The translations under genes were made by a program, and so were the position numbers. Under the pieces are notes generated by a model, which was given only the letters and a program-made list of their open reading frames with translations, searched no databases and was not told the origin of the DNA. Below, one piece after another: positions 1-11,900 of a DNA stretch of 64,000 bases; the first letter of the stretch is position 1; the number at the start of each line of letters is the position of its first letter. Origin of the DNA: Blastobasis lacticolella (Eukaryota; Arthropoda; Insecta; Lepidoptera; Blastobasidae); the NCBI GenBank assembly GCA_905147135.1, contig LR990042.1:16979545-17043544 (forward strand). Reading direction: 5' to 3'.

Positions 1-1112
1 ATCCCTGCCCTTTCGACAGAAAGTGATGTGTAATATAGCCTACTCTAAATGTCATTTGACTTGAGCTTCTGGTAGCTTGATTTATTTATACCACGAGCGG
101 CAAACAAGCGTAGTTATGTACTGCGGAATGATCTCTGTGAGGATGAATGGCTGGCCTAAATACCTTGATCTGAATCTTTCGACGTTCTTGAAAATCGCTT
201 TTCTTCCTAATCGGTTCCCTAGCCAGCATGCTCCGCCATGTAAAAACATTTTCTCATTTGATTACATTTTATTAGAATTTTATTTAAACAGACATTACTA
301 CGGAAGTGCTCAACGAGTTTGGAAAAGTACCAAATGGTGATAATCAGGTTTTTCCTTTGCTGAGTAAAATACTTAACGACCATAAACGCCATTAACAAAA
401 CGATAAAATTCCAAGGCTATACTATTTCTAATGTAAAGTATTGCCGTAATAAATAAAAATGTGAAAGAAGTAAAAGAGGTGAGTCAGGATCAGAACTTGC
501 AGCACTTGACAGTCTCTGCTTACTACTGTGGGATGCGGGCATAAGAATGTAGGACTACATATATATATACACACATACCGTCACGCCTTTTCCCGTAGGC
601 GTAGGCAGAGACCATTTCGTTCCACTAGCTACGGTACTGACAGTATCTCTCGCTTTTTCCACATTCACCTTTTCATACATGAACTTCGGTAAGGTACTCC
701 TGACCTGACTTTTCTCTAGATATCATCGTTTTGATCGTGATATGTACGTCTCGGTATTTGTTTTCCGACCATTCCATTATAGTAGTTCCATAGTGTGGGA
801 CTCATTAATAATAATATTTTCTGTATACCACTAAGGTGGCAAACAAGCTTACGGCCTGCCTTATGGTAAGCAGTCACCGCAGCCTATGGACGTTTGCAAT
901 ACTAAGGGCATCACCCAATGCCGACCCCGTAAAAACCTTTTCACCCCTTTCGTGAAGAACTCCATGTTGTACTCTCCGGGGTTAACTTTTCCAGGTAGTA
1001 TTATGACCAGGTCGTCCGTCTATCTCGCCACCTAGTACGACACCAACGGTCAGTAACATTCAGGTTCCTCCACTATACCTAAAATATGTAGTTACAAAAA
1101 GACCGTCCTCAC
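1..1112. other. Lkr: Intron 4 (partial) of the receptor gene
   Basis: This stretch is downstream of the exon-4 donor and contains no continuation of the receptor. It holds a retroposon-tail fragment (825-930), a short (AT)n/(AC)n run near 558-577, and a stretch at about 583-660 with the flavour of other Lepidopteran repeats. The longest ORFs are not protein-like. Confidence 0.6.
825..930 (-). repeat. Retroposon-tail repeat, family C
   Basis: A fragment of a recurrent family whose core reads, on the + strand, as GGTGGCAAACAAGCTTACGG, then a block containing GGTAAGCAGTCACCGCAGCC and TATGGACGTTTGCAATAC. Related copies are at 14153, 26190, 27036, 39515, 41498, 53750, 60123 and 62440. In several of these an A-tract follows the minus-strand-oriented end, which suggests a polyadenylated retroposon 3' end. 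This copy has lost its A-tract. Confidence 0.65.
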
Positions 1113-1261
1113 CTGAGCGGCGTGATGATCGCCCGATGCCGGTCAATGGCGATGGCAGTGAGTGTGAACACGCTGACGTTCACGCTGAGTGCTTGCACGA
1201 ACGGGCAGAATGGGCACATGAAGTGTGGCAGCAGCCACCGCTGCAGCAGCGCCGCTTGGAA
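1113..1261 (-). CDS. Lkr: Leucokinin receptor, coding exon 4 (ECL1, TM3, DRH motif)
   Basis: This exon continues directly from PFQ of exon 3. It encodes the first extracellular loop and TM3: FQAALLQRW, then HFMCPFCPFVQALSVNVSVF, then TLTAIAIDRHRAIITPLR. The loop tryptophan and the TM3 cysteine that bonds to ECL2 are visible (the first Cys of CPFCPF). The DRY box is DRH here, a variant that I recall in the fruit-fly leucokinin receptor. The acceptor is GGTCAACAG; the donor is CTCAG|GTGAGG at 1112; the exon ends in phase 2 with AG, consistent with an Arg codon. The rest of the protein (TM4-TM7 and C-tail, with the NPxxY motif) is not in bases 1-1112, so the gene runs off the start of the window. 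Confidence 0.93.
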
Positions 1262-4200
1262 CTGTTGACCGTCAACACTGGGTTAGAACTTTGGTCTAGA
1301 ACTCGAATTAACGAGAAATGTAAACGAGATTCGATGTGGTTATCTACTTAAAATAAGGGGGAATTTAGACACAGGTCTGCCTACAAATTTTATATACTTT
1401 TTAAAACCCCTCACTTAAATGATCCACCCTCTTAACACTGGCAGCTAGGCCCATAAAATAAAACTGACACACTGCACTACTAAGCAGATTATTCTGGGTT
1501 TATCCCGAAATAGAATGTGGTTCCCACGGGCTCTGGCCGTGTCCAAATTGTATGCGGGCTAAGCCGTAGGTAAAAGCTAGTCTTCCATAAAATTCCCTAT
1601 ATCATAGAAAATCTCCTAACACAGTTTAAAATATTAGAACCCGTTTCATTTGCTAGAGAACCATACGCGATCTAATACATATTTTGAACTGATAACTTTC
1701 GCAGCAATGCAAGCAATGTTTTGATTTGCAACTTGCAGTACAATTTTCAGGATATGATGGCCCATGTATAGTCAGGCACACCTATCGCCGTACTACTATT
1801 CACTTTGATAACTTGCGGTTTGAAATTATTTAAATAGTATTAAACCTATTGGAACAATGCGATATTTTTGACGTTAAATACTTTCTATCAGCTGGGTTAT
1901 ACTCTCGTTTGTCACAATGGTTGGCTATAATGGTTAACATTTACCCGCATAATTCCAGTTTATAATAAGATCCCAGAACGGAAAGAATATTTTATCCCAC
2001 GCAGGGATTTTCTGTCGACTTATTTGAATGATGTTCCAGTGTTTCCGTGCGTTAAAGCCTAAAAGTGCTCGCTTCGCTCGTTGGCAGCGAAAACAAGCGC
2101 GCGTGTCTAATGATGATACTGCTGGCTCTATGGCTCACCCGCCTCCGCGGAATATTTTTATTGCTACGTTTTAATGTAGCAAACTGTCTGCGTTCCATTT
2201 AATCCTGAAAGACGTATAAGCTTCGCTTTTTTTCGAGAAAACTTAGTTTAGAAGTTATATAGGTACGGGAGATACGGCCGAAAGACGTAGACAGCGTTTT
2301 ATCTCTAAAGCCCGGTGGTTATCAGCGAAACTACAAACATTATTTTAAGTATATATCTAGACTGGAGACAACAGCGCCACAGGCCACTTTCCATGGGTAG
2401 GTGTAGGTACTACCCAAAAGATGAAACATATTATACAGATCTGAAACATAGGATGACGTAGACGTATACTGCGACGTAGTCGATAGTCGAAACACGGCGT
2501 TTAGGTTATGTAGTAAGGAGATGGATGATTCCGTCTTTTATTGTGACACCAAAATGTTTCTTTTTTTAAATAAAATGAATCGTTTTTCAATATTTTTTTT
2601 AAACTTATTACTGTTTCACTTTAGTAGTTCAGCGCTACAAAAGTAAATTTTCGAGTTACGCAATAGTAATGCGTAGCTTCTGCGACTCAACTTCGATTTA
2701 ATGTCAGTCTGTTAAATCCTCGTAAAATCGGTTCAGTAGTTTGGGTAATTCAGTATCTCTCTATGTATACTTTGTGTGGATTTTCCGACATCTGTCAGTT
2801 AAGTTTTCCTTATTCGCTCAGCCGCCGTAGTTGCCAGTGAGGCGTCACTATCGCGGTGCTCAGAAGTGAACCTTTACTTACTCTGGTGAGCAGTGACACG
2901 TCCTTTCACTCCAACCGCGTCAATCCCGCGATGAATTCCAACATCGTAAAACACAAAATGTGGCTTACCCAGTGCAGTCATACAGATCGTAAGGAAAATT
3001 CGTACGTTTCTTCCCACATGGGAAATTGGGGCCGTGCAGAATACAAGAATAGGGGGTGCGACAACTTGTGGTATTGGAAGCTACGACCGCTGAGCCTATC
3101 CTGAGTTGAACTGTACGAGATACCAATTTATTTACATACCTAATTGTGGCCAAGTATTTGTCGGTTATCTAGATCTCCATATTAGAAACTTATTATTACG
3201 TAGTGTTCGCCTGCGATTTCGTCCGCGTGGACCAGTCAGAGTGTATTTTTTACTATGTTCTGTGGTAAGCTCGACTTACAATTAGTTACCACTGACATCA
3301 CTAAACGTTATAATGGTGTTATAACGGAATATCTGTTTCTGAGATTAGAGCGCGTTAACACTCGGCCATCCGTTTTTTAATAGGTAATTGATATTGCCTC
3401 CCTATTTTCTCAACCCTAACTTTTTCTTAGGGTTGCGAAAATCGTTATAGATTCGTATTTGGTACCCATGTATAGTTTATTTTTTCGTAGGTATAGGTAT
3501 AGTGATAACATTGAAATTATTTAACAATGTATTAGAACTGTTGTCAACGTTAATCCAAGATGTAATATAAAATTCTTTTTGTAGTCAGTACTTTTAGTAA
3601 TCATGGGTCTACAGAAATAATTTTTGTAATAAAACATCCTCAACAGTTAGTTTAAATGCAAATGCGTGAAAGAACTTGGGTTACATTTTGTATCTGTAAG
3701 TGTATTATGGTGACAAACTTGTATCTATACTCATGGCCTATTAGGTCAATAGACTTAGAATTGAAATCTGAAATAATTCCTACAAAAGATTTAACGGCTT
3801 CATTTGTAGCCCAATATGACAATCCTAGATTCCCTCCCCCATCTGCGGAGTTGTGCATGTAAAAAATGTCCTCTTTGGCTTCAATCACATAGAAACAATA
3901 TACGATTGCTACTCTAAGTACGTGATCTGTAGCCATTCCGCTTTAACAATGTGTTGAATTCCAATTGAGCCAAGACTCAAAGTGAAAATACTGATATTGT
4001 CTTCGAACGTGCTTACAAAGTGCTCTCCATAACGCTCGTGTGCACACATTCGCAGCTGAATACGAAAGCTGTTTCCAATTATTTATACCCAATATAATAA
4101 TAACAAACGATCCCAGGTTTCTTACCCGACTGGGGCAGAGTTTTTGTGTAAAGTCGGAGGCGCGTTGTCTCTGACACTGATATGGCTATGTATGTGCCTA

Positions 4201-4958
4201 ATCATACCTGTCGCCCTACCTTTCAAGCTAGAACATAACAAGTTATAGATAAGACCGTTCTCAGAGAAAACTGCTCACTACAGACAGATTCCTCAGTCTT
4301 GACAGAGCCCTTCCATATATGCTATAATTAATTTTTTCAATCATAAATATCAGGCCTGTTGTATCTAGTATATTCTGTCAATAAATGGTTTGAATTGAGT
4401 ATTGAAACATTCTTGTGCAATAAATGGTTAAATAAATAAATCATGAGCAAGTTTACTTAAGTCTATTTCTGTGTCAATCCATACAGTTTCATGCCGCCTG
4501 TCATCGGCACCTTTGACCTTCGTAATGTCGTCCGTCTGTCCGTCCGTCCTACGCTATCCTTTCCGGTACGTTGTCGCCGATCGGTACTTTTCACTCCATT
4601 TTAAACCTTCGACGAAAAAAGAAGAGCGTTGTAAGTTTTATGTGTGTATCTGTATGTCTGAGTATCTGTGGCTTGGCTATATGTCTGTATTTATGTGTGT
4701 ATGTGTGTCTGGCGTCGTAGCCCCCGTTTTCTTTATTTAAAATAGTTTGCTTTATTCGAAACGCAGTTTGTGACGAAATGGGCTTTGTTTCATAAAAATT
4801 AGTTAAGTAGTTTGGAAAATATTTGAGTAAATCGCCTCTTTGCTTCAACAACGTGAAAAGTTATAAAAATCAATTTTATCATTGATTATTTAAAACCGCC
4901 GTGTCCGATTTTATTTTCTCCAAAAACGCGGTATGTTTTAATCAAATATTGGCCAGGT
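1262..4958. other. Intron 3, proximal stretch without recognisable genes
   Basis: No exon or intact mobile element is seen. Scraps typical of degraded Lepidopteran repeats occur at about 2690-2770 (a TCGGTTCAGTAGTTTGG motif) and 3205-3240 (GATTTCGTCCGCGTGGA motif). A short TCCG/GTCTG-rich simple tract lies at 4525-4560 and a TGTGTATCTG-type tract at 4640-4715. ORFs at 2856-3104 and 3652-3936 look like chance. Confidence 0.5.
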
Positions 4959-4976
4959 TATGAGTAAAAGAGACAG

Positions 4977-5207
4977 AGCTCTTACGGTGAGGGAAAACAT
5001 CGTGATGAAACCTACACATTCAGGCGACTGGATGTGTAACCATGATCCAATCTGGTCAGGTTCCCCTGGTAGCAGGGTCATGGAGGTCAGATGGCAGTCG
5101 CTCCACTGTAATTACCTGACCTGCCAAATCCTGGATCATGGTCAAGGCGGACCCCGGGCCCTCGTGCGCGAGAGCACAACCGGGCATTAACGCCAAGATG
5201 ATGATTA
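4977..5207 (+). mobile_element. SINE family A, 5'-truncated, with 18-bp target duplication
   Basis: This copy runs from CTCTTACGGTGAGGGAAAAC to AACGCCAAGATGATGATTA. The A family shares blocks such as ACCATGATCCAATCTGGTCA, AGCAGGGTCA, GAGGTCAGATGGCAGTCGCT and GGACCCCGGGCCCTCGTG; full copies have a tRNA-like head. TATGAGTAAAAGAGACAG is repeated perfectly at 4959-4976 and 5208-5225, flanking the element: a target-site duplication typical of LINE-mobilised SINEs. The intact duplication implies a relatively recent insertion. The tail ends in GATGAT repeats, as RTE-type LINEs do, so an RTE partner is plausible. Confidence 0.85.
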
Positions 5208-5337
5208 TATGAGTAAAAGAGACAGCGCAACTCTTATATCGAGATGTCTCGCTTCGAGGTATTTTATTTTAACAACGTAACAATAAAGTTGTCACTGCGC
5301 ACGCGACCTGCAAGATGCTCTTGGTTTTCAACGAAAA

Positions 5338-5360
5338 CGTGATATTACGATAATATCACG
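5338..5360. repeat. Short perfect hairpin
   Basis: CGTGATATTA and TAATATCACG form perfect 10-bp arms around a CGA loop. It lies in intron 3. No flanking target duplication was found, and its role is unknown. Confidence 0.6.
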
Positions 5361-5574
5361 GTTTGGTTGCAAAGGTAAAAATTGAGTTTTAATATTATGA
5401 GTTGTTTGTTTCAGATGGGATTGCGAACTAAACGACTTTTAGAACTTGCAATAGGTATTGAGAAATCCAGTATTCCCGTTACAGTGCCTATTAGTACAGA
5501 AGCCACCAAATGAGCTCTGGCACCATTAGCAGACGTCCATTGTGAAACTCGGGCGCATAGACTTGGCACGCTGA

Positions 5575-7620
5575 GAGGCGCAAAATTGACAAAGTCACGG
5601 GATGGTGGAATAGAGAGATACAGGAAGCAGTGAGGGACAAAAAGGCATGCTTCAAGAAATGGTAGCGAAGTAATTATGCTTTGGACAAGGAGGTGTACTT
5701 AGGAGCATAGCGCCGAGTAAAAAGATAGTGGCAAAGGTGCGATCGGCTTAGCTGGCTCCGCTCTAAGACGCGCTAGACACAGTGGAAGGGCAGACTCTTA
5801 TCTACAAGCTGGCAAAGTCGCGAAGTTGAGCCGGTTTAAATATAATGAAGTATGTTGCCATAAGGAACCAGGACGGCGTTTTGCTCACAAGTGCCAAGTC
5901 GATTAAAGGCGCCCATTTCAAAGAACTATCCCACAAGGCCAAAAAGTATGAGCCACAACAGCTTCCCGAAAACCTTTGTATGATAACCCCGACTACCCCT
6001 GATGAAATGGAGAGGTCATTGGCCCCCATGAAGAACGGAAAACCTATTAGGCATGATTAAATACCCATAGAAACTTGGAAAACTATGGGGACCCGGGGCG
6101 TATCTCTACTCTCTGAACTATTCAACAAGGTCGAATTAAAGCGTGGCACGTAAACATAATTACGCCTATCGATAACGGAAAGGGCAGTGTACAGGAGTGC
6201 GGCTATTATATGTAGAGGTATTAAACTTATGAGCTATACAATGAAGCTATTCGACTCCGCCAGGAATGCTCTCTGTCGGAATGCCAATACGGGTTCAGAT
6301 CGGGCTGATGTATCACCATGGACAAATAATTCTCGCCCTAAGAATTCTCCAGGAGGCCCACTGCAGTTGAACAGGTTTATTATTTTTATTTATGTATTGA
6401 GGAAAACAAACAGTCTTACACAAATATTACATATAAACAAAACATATCAACAGATTTTCAGTTCCATAATTCTGATACTTGACAGTGTTCCTCAAGAGGT
6501 AATCTGGTAGGCGCTAAGGTCCAAGTCTTTACCGGAAGCGTCAAGCCGACATACCCATTGTATACTATACTAATCCCTTCTCGATTACCGTGGGTGTTTA
6601 CCAGGGCTCTGTCCTTAGCGGTTTCCAGGTATGCATTGTGCTGGATGCCCTCTCTGCCCAAATTCTAGACCGGGGGTTTAAAGCTAAACGTCGCCAAAAC
6701 AGAGTACATCGCTAGCTGAAGCACGAATCTTGAAATCTATATAGAGAACAAAGGGATAAATTCAAGTAAGGAGTCCGGAGATATCCCTTCCGATGTCAAG
6801 TCCCACGCTCACAGCCGTCACCGTCACATGGGGGCCAATGACCTTAAAATCCCTATCAAGCTAAAGGAGCTTCATCTTTTGGACTATTAAACCCCCGGTT
6901 TGATAAGAATACCATTAGACCTATGAGCGAACCTGGGAGCGTCGCTGACCTGGAGCAGTTGACGATCCGACTCGTATGCGAGAGGTACCGGGTTCGAATC
7001 CCGCTGCGGCCATGTACCAATAACTCTTTTCTGAGTAATGTGTATTAGTTGAATTCTAACCAATGCTCTTACGGTGAGGGAAATCTTTGTGATGAAACCT
7101 GCAAATTCAGGTACCTGAATTTGTAACCATGATCTAATCTGGTCAGTTTCCCCTGGTAGCAGGGTCACGGAGGTCAGTTGGTAGTCGCTCAACTGTAATT
7201 ACCTTATCGCCAAATCAAACGGGGCGTTAACGCCAAAATATGATTTTTATTTCTTTATTAGCTTGTGATGCTCTATGACTGTGGGCTAGCGCTTACGAAG
7301 CACGTTCGCGAACTCCAGGCCAATGAAATGAAAATACTGCGGTGGATGTGTAGTGTTACGGGATTGGATCGAGTACTTAACGAGTACATTTGTGGTAGCC
7401 TTGGCGTGAGAGACGTTGCAGATAAGATCGGAGAAGCTCGTCTTCGCTGGAATGGTCACGTCCTGCGGTCTCCCCCAGGGCTGCGTTGGAAAAGCAGCCC
7501 CGCAGGAGACCCGAGTCGGATGCGAGAGCCAACAGCTTACGAAGTAGGATGCCGAAGATTGGGCAAGGAGAGAGACGCGCAGGATTAAGAAAGCCGGGAT
7601 TGACCGCTCGGATGATGACG
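5575..7620 (+). pseudogene. RTE-type LINE relic (reverse transcriptase)
   Basis: A decayed non-LTR retrotransposon with stops and frameshifts. Recognisable stretches, in order: WWNREIQEAVRDKKACFKKW near 5610-5670; TPDEMERSLAPMKNGKP near 5998-6045; RGIKLMSYTMKLFDSA near 6214-6260 (RT core); TVGVYQGSVLS near 6587-6619; GLKLNVAKTEYIAS near 6676-6715 in a shifted frame; and the C-terminal EMKILRWMC, LDRVLNEYI, EARLRWNGHV from 7265 onward. The order and spacing match RTE/BovB-like elements, where these motifs follow the endonuclease. The YADD catalytic block is missing. A SINE (6935-7242) is inserted between the RT core and the C-terminus. It cannot encode a working protein. Confidence 0.8.
6935..7242 (+). 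mobile_element. SINE family A, near full-length, nested in the RTE relic
   Basis: A copy with the tRNA-like head. The box-B-like GGTACCGGGTTCGAATCCCG is clear near 6985-7003, followed by CTGCGGCCATGTACCA, a body matching the other A copies, and the tail GGCGTTAACGCC. Its position inside the 5575-7620 LINE relic shows that it arrived after that LINE. Confidence 0.82.
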
Positions 7621-7624
7621 ATAG

Positions 7625-8777
7625 TACCATTAGTTACCTTTAGGTATACTTTGTTGATTTCTTTTTATTTCAGAACTTTAAACACATTCACACAACTAAA
7701 TTCATAGTTTGACTGATTATTTAAGTCATATTTTGCAATTTGTTTTTCTTTTTCAATAAAAAAGATGAATCTGGAATTTTAAAGTTTTATTACAACAACG
7801 ATTTTTTCTTGGATAACTCAATAACATAACAAAAGTAATATAATTAACACTGTGACTAGTCAGTTTGAAACACTCATCTTATACCATATTTTCAGGAAAA
7901 ACGTGACATCTCGTCCCCCCTTTTTTTAAATGTAATTTTTTCCCTTAGGTAAATGTTTGAAATTATTGGTTTTTTCCTTTATTTGCATAAACCTTATTGA
8001 TCGATATACATAATAAGTGTAAAATTTACAATAACGATACCTTTTGTTAAACACAATAATTTTTTAAAGGTTTAAGTATGCTCTCCTGTAAAATTGCATT
8101 TTTAGAGATAACACGTTATTGAAGCAAAGAGGCGACATGCAAACTTGACCGAGGGTTGTCCGACGTTTTACTGACGGTTAGGTTATTTTTTTTTATGGTG
8201 AGCGCCGCCCATACACAGCAACCAACAACCATATGCGCTCAACCAAAAAAGGGTTGCCCTGAAAAGTCGTAAAAGGCTAGTTATGATAGTTAGCAAGGAA
8301 GGACGATGTTCAGTGAGTGTAAATACTGTAAGAGTGATGTTGGTTACAGAATAGCTCTCAAATACCGTACCCGAGTAGTGTTACGTAATACGTAACCTAG
8401 GTATATTGACTTGGATTACGCAAATACCACCCGTATTTGCGAAAGGCTCAACGATTCGTGTTATTTTTAACCTTCAATGCAGTAAAAAAAAACACATTTC
8501 ATTTAACTATTTTTGTGTTATGCCTTGTCAACTTGTAAACATATTTGTAATTTTTTTTGTGGATTTATGAATGTGGAAAGGGGGCAAAAGGGAAAGAGGT
8601 ATGTCAGGATCGTAACTTGTGGCGTGCTTGTGGTACTCGCTTATTTCTGTCTAGCTCTATATCTAAGCGTAAGTATGTATTATAATATGTAACAATATGG
8701 TATTATTGTTAAGTATGACATTTAAACTAGATACATATTTTATTACAAATTTTAAATTAACAACAACACGCGAACTT
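7625..8777. other. Intron 3 stretch without recognisable genes
   Basis: AT-rich DNA. A degraded repeat scrap lies at about 8200-8290 (GGTTGCCCTGAAAAGTCGTA). No exon, RNA gene or intact element is visible. Confidence 0.5.
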
Positions 8778-8789
8778 TAACAAAACTTA

Positions 8790-9033
8790 TCTCTCTGTAA
8801 CACTTACGGTGAGGCAAAACATCGTGATGAAACCTGCAAATTCGAATTCTTTGAATGTGTAACCATGATCCAATCTCGACAGGTTCCCCTGGTAACAGGG
8901 TCACGGAGGTCAGATGGTAGTCGCTCATCTGTAATTACCTGATCGCCAAATCCTGGATCCTGGTCACCGGACGGACCCCGGGCCCCCGTTCTCGAGAGCA
9001 CAACCGGGACCTTAACGCCAAGATGATTACTAA
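8790..9033 (+). mobile_element. SINE family A, 5'-truncated, with 12-bp target duplication
   Basis: The body runs from CACTTACGGTGAGGCAAAAC to AACGCCAAGATGATTA and matches the other A copies. TAACAAAACTTA occurs at 8778-8789 and 9034-9045, directly flanking the element, a plausible target-site duplication. Confidence 0.82.
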
Positions 9034-9688
9034 TAACAAAACTTAAGTAACTAAAACGAGGTTAATCTACAACTAAATAAAACCAAGAAACTAATCCAAT
9101 AATCCAAAATATTAGGTGATGTGATGTATGTAGACCACGTTGAATGACAATGCTCCAACGCTGGGCCAAATAAAGGCCAGCATTTTAGTCACAACTTGCC
9201 TCGACGATACGTGCTGAAATATCTTCATCTAAAGTTAATTAACTAAATTGCATGCACGCATGAGAGCGCTAATGTAACAAAAGAGCTCAATTTTAATATA
9301 CGTCTCTCTTTACGTCTGTATTTTTAGTTTTTAGTCTATGTAGGCACATTATAAGCACAATTGTGAAAATAATGGCCAGGCCTTTATGACAGGTGTACTG
9401 GATAAATCCACAACAAGGGAATTAAAGTGTGTGTTTATACCTAAGTATTTTATATTTCACAAACGAATACAACACAAAAGATATGCCATCTCCTTGGTGT
9501 CGGCGGTAAAGCACCCAAATAATAAGAACTCCAGTGAACTCATTATAACAGCACGGCACAATAAAGAATTTTCTTTATTATTCAGGTACAATTAGACGTA
9601 ATGAGAAGACCTTTATTGTTGGTACCAAGATACTACAAATGTTTACATATAATACTCAATTACTACAAATTTAAAAATAATAAACATC

Positions 9689-9750
9689 TGGCGTTCATGT
9701 CCCGGTTGTGCCTACGAGGGCCCGGGGTCCGCCCAAACGCGGATCCAGCC
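9689..9750 (-). repeat. SINE family A, 3'-end fragment
   Basis: GGCGTTCATGTCCCGGTTGT and GAGGGCCCGGGGTCCGCC are the reverse complement of the 3' end of the A family. The rest of the element is absent. Confidence 0.7.
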
Positions 9751-10569
9751 CCTAAAAAAGGTTGTGGGTAAGATCAGCTGAAGAGCAGCCAAGTGTGAGA
9801 CTGATTTTGCGGCAAAGTATTTGGGGGTCTTGCTATACGTACCTTCCCGGATACAAGCGAAAAAACGCACAAATTATCTACTACTACTGCTTGCTTCAAA
9901 TCATGAGCGTCAATAAATTCTATTTTACATACGTTACGTATACAAGGACAGCTCCTTATGAAAATTTGATGGACTGACTAAAAATTACATCACGGCCTTC
10001 TTATGGTAATCCTTAGAAGCTGGAACTAAAACCATTCAATGAATAAGCAAGCGCAGCGAGCTCCAAATTCGTAATCTATTATAAATACCTCAAATCAAAG
10101 AATGAGCGAGCGGAGCGAGGTCGAAATTTTTGACATTTTGGCACTTAAGGTGGTACAGTTGTCATACAAATTTTATGTAACGTTTGATCGACATTCTTTC
10201 AAGGGTTTGATGTTTTTAATATAAGTTTGTGCAATTGACAGTAAGTAAATGTGTCCAATTGTGCGCGAAATAGATTAGGTACTACATGTTAATTATATAA
10301 AACAAAGCAATGAAAAAGAAAAATAATGAAATCACAAAACAACGCCACCTAGCGGTGCTTTTTTCGATTTAACTGCTTTATTATAAATCATAAACCTATA
10401 GAAACCCATTTTGCGTACCATTGAATACATTTACGAGAGAAATTTAGTATGGGCGTCGAATCACCTTAAAAGCTGGGGATAATGATAAAAATACCAACTT
10501 TTCTATACAACGTTAGCCTTAGCCCTCAATTAGGGTTGTGGGCATGCCCACCGTGCCCACAACGCTGTA
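9751..10569. other. Intron 3 stretch with short GC-rich hairpin-like motifs
   Basis: No gene seen. Two copies of a near-palindromic motif, AAGCAAGCGCAGCGAGCT at about 10047-10064 and GAGCGAGCGGAGCGAGG at about 10104-10120, occur ~55 bp apart. A perfect palindrome GTGGGCATGCCCAC is at 10539-10552. Confidence 0.5.
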
Positions 10570-10858
10570 TCCGTACTTGGGTCCGCCTTGACTATGATCT
10601 AGGATTTGGTAGCACAGATAATTACAGTGACGGGACTGCCATCTGACTTCCAAGACCCTGCTACCAGGGAAACCTGACCAGATTGCATCGTGGTTATACA
10701 TTCAGTCGCCTGAAAGTGCAGGTTTCATAATGATGTTTTCCCTCACCAAGAGCATCGGTTAGCTTTCAACTAATGTACATAATGACCACAGCGGGATTCG
10801 AACCCGGTACCTCTTGCTTACGAGTCGGAAACCATAACCACTCGACCAGCGACGCTCG
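10570..10858 (-). mobile_element. SINE family A, minus strand
   Basis: Reverse-complement copy with body blocks (GACTGCCATCTGACTTCC, CCTGCTACCAGGG, TTTTCCCTCACCAAGAGCAT) and the tRNA-like head (GGGATTCGAACCCGGTACCT then GCTTACGAGTCGG), ending near ACCAGCGACGCTC. The 3' end is degraded. Confidence 0.82.
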
Positions 10859-11705
10859 TTCGGTTACTACAAATACCTACCTTCTGCCTTAAATAAGTAA
10901 ATTGTTCAAAGATCCTAGTGTCTAAAAGGATTCGTAAAATGAGTGGCAGGGTCGGTGGTAGAATTTTAGCACGGGGAGACAAAACTCGTACATAGTAAAA
11001 ACGTATTAATATAATTTTGCCAGATTTTATAATATCCCTGTAAGATTTTGTAATATTACCCGCTCCGGCTCCGTACGAGTACCTTAACAAATTATACACC
11101 TAAACCTTCCTCGTAATTCACTCTGTCTATTGGTGAAAACCGCATGAAAAATCATTCAGTATTTTTAGAGTTTATCGCGAACAGACAGACAGACAACCAG
11201 ACGCGGCGTGGGAGTGAAAGGAATAGAAAGGTAAAAACTATTTTATAAAAGTAAAAGTATCCCGAGATCCACATGTGGATCCTAGTGGAAGGAAGGTCTA
11301 CTTTCTCCCTTATTATCTCCCGTATTTCACCCTTTTGCAACTTTCAATGTCTTTAAATCCGAAATGTATTAAGGTACGATCCCAAGTAGAAGCGGACACT
11401 AAGTAATTAACTTACAAGATGAATCCATTACGTATTTAGCTACCAACCACGGCTTTCTAATGAATTTAACTACTCAAATAGTCGAGAGAGGAAGCTGGGT
11501 CGTTCCCCGCAACGCAGCCAGCTCTCTGGGCACATCCCCGGGGAACAGCGGCGTGGACGACGTTTCCCATTATTAAGTGTTTTTTCGTGTATATAATTAG
11601 GTTAATGTTTTTGCGTTTAAGTAAGTAATTAAAAATACATAGTAGGTATGCAGAGTATAATAACATAACACTGGTCTGGCTAGTCATAACAATAGGTAAT
11701 TACTG

Positions 11706-11900
11706 TTAATACACATTCAGGGAATTGAATGTGTAACCATGATCCAATCTTGTCAGGTTCCCTTGGTAGCAGGGTCATGAACGTCAGATGGCAGTTGCTC
11801 CACTGTAATTACCCTGCCAAATCCTGGATAATGGTGTTAATGCGGTCCGCGGCGGGCCCTCGTGCGCGCGAGCACCTCCTTTGGAGCCAAGACAATGATG
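11706..11900 (+). mobile_element. SINE family A, 5'-truncated
   Basis: Carries the middle and 3' parts of the family: AACCATGATCCAATCTTGTC, GGTAGCAGGGTCATGAACGT, GGGCCCTCGTGCGCG. The tail region is rearranged. Confidence 0.75.

Noticed and set aside
1136..1351. 71-codon + strand ORF
   Set aside because: It is the antisense shadow of receptor exon 4.
3652..3936. 94-codon minus-strand ORF and overlapping + strand ORF
   Set aside because: No recognisable family, no splice logic, and both strands are open, typical of chance.
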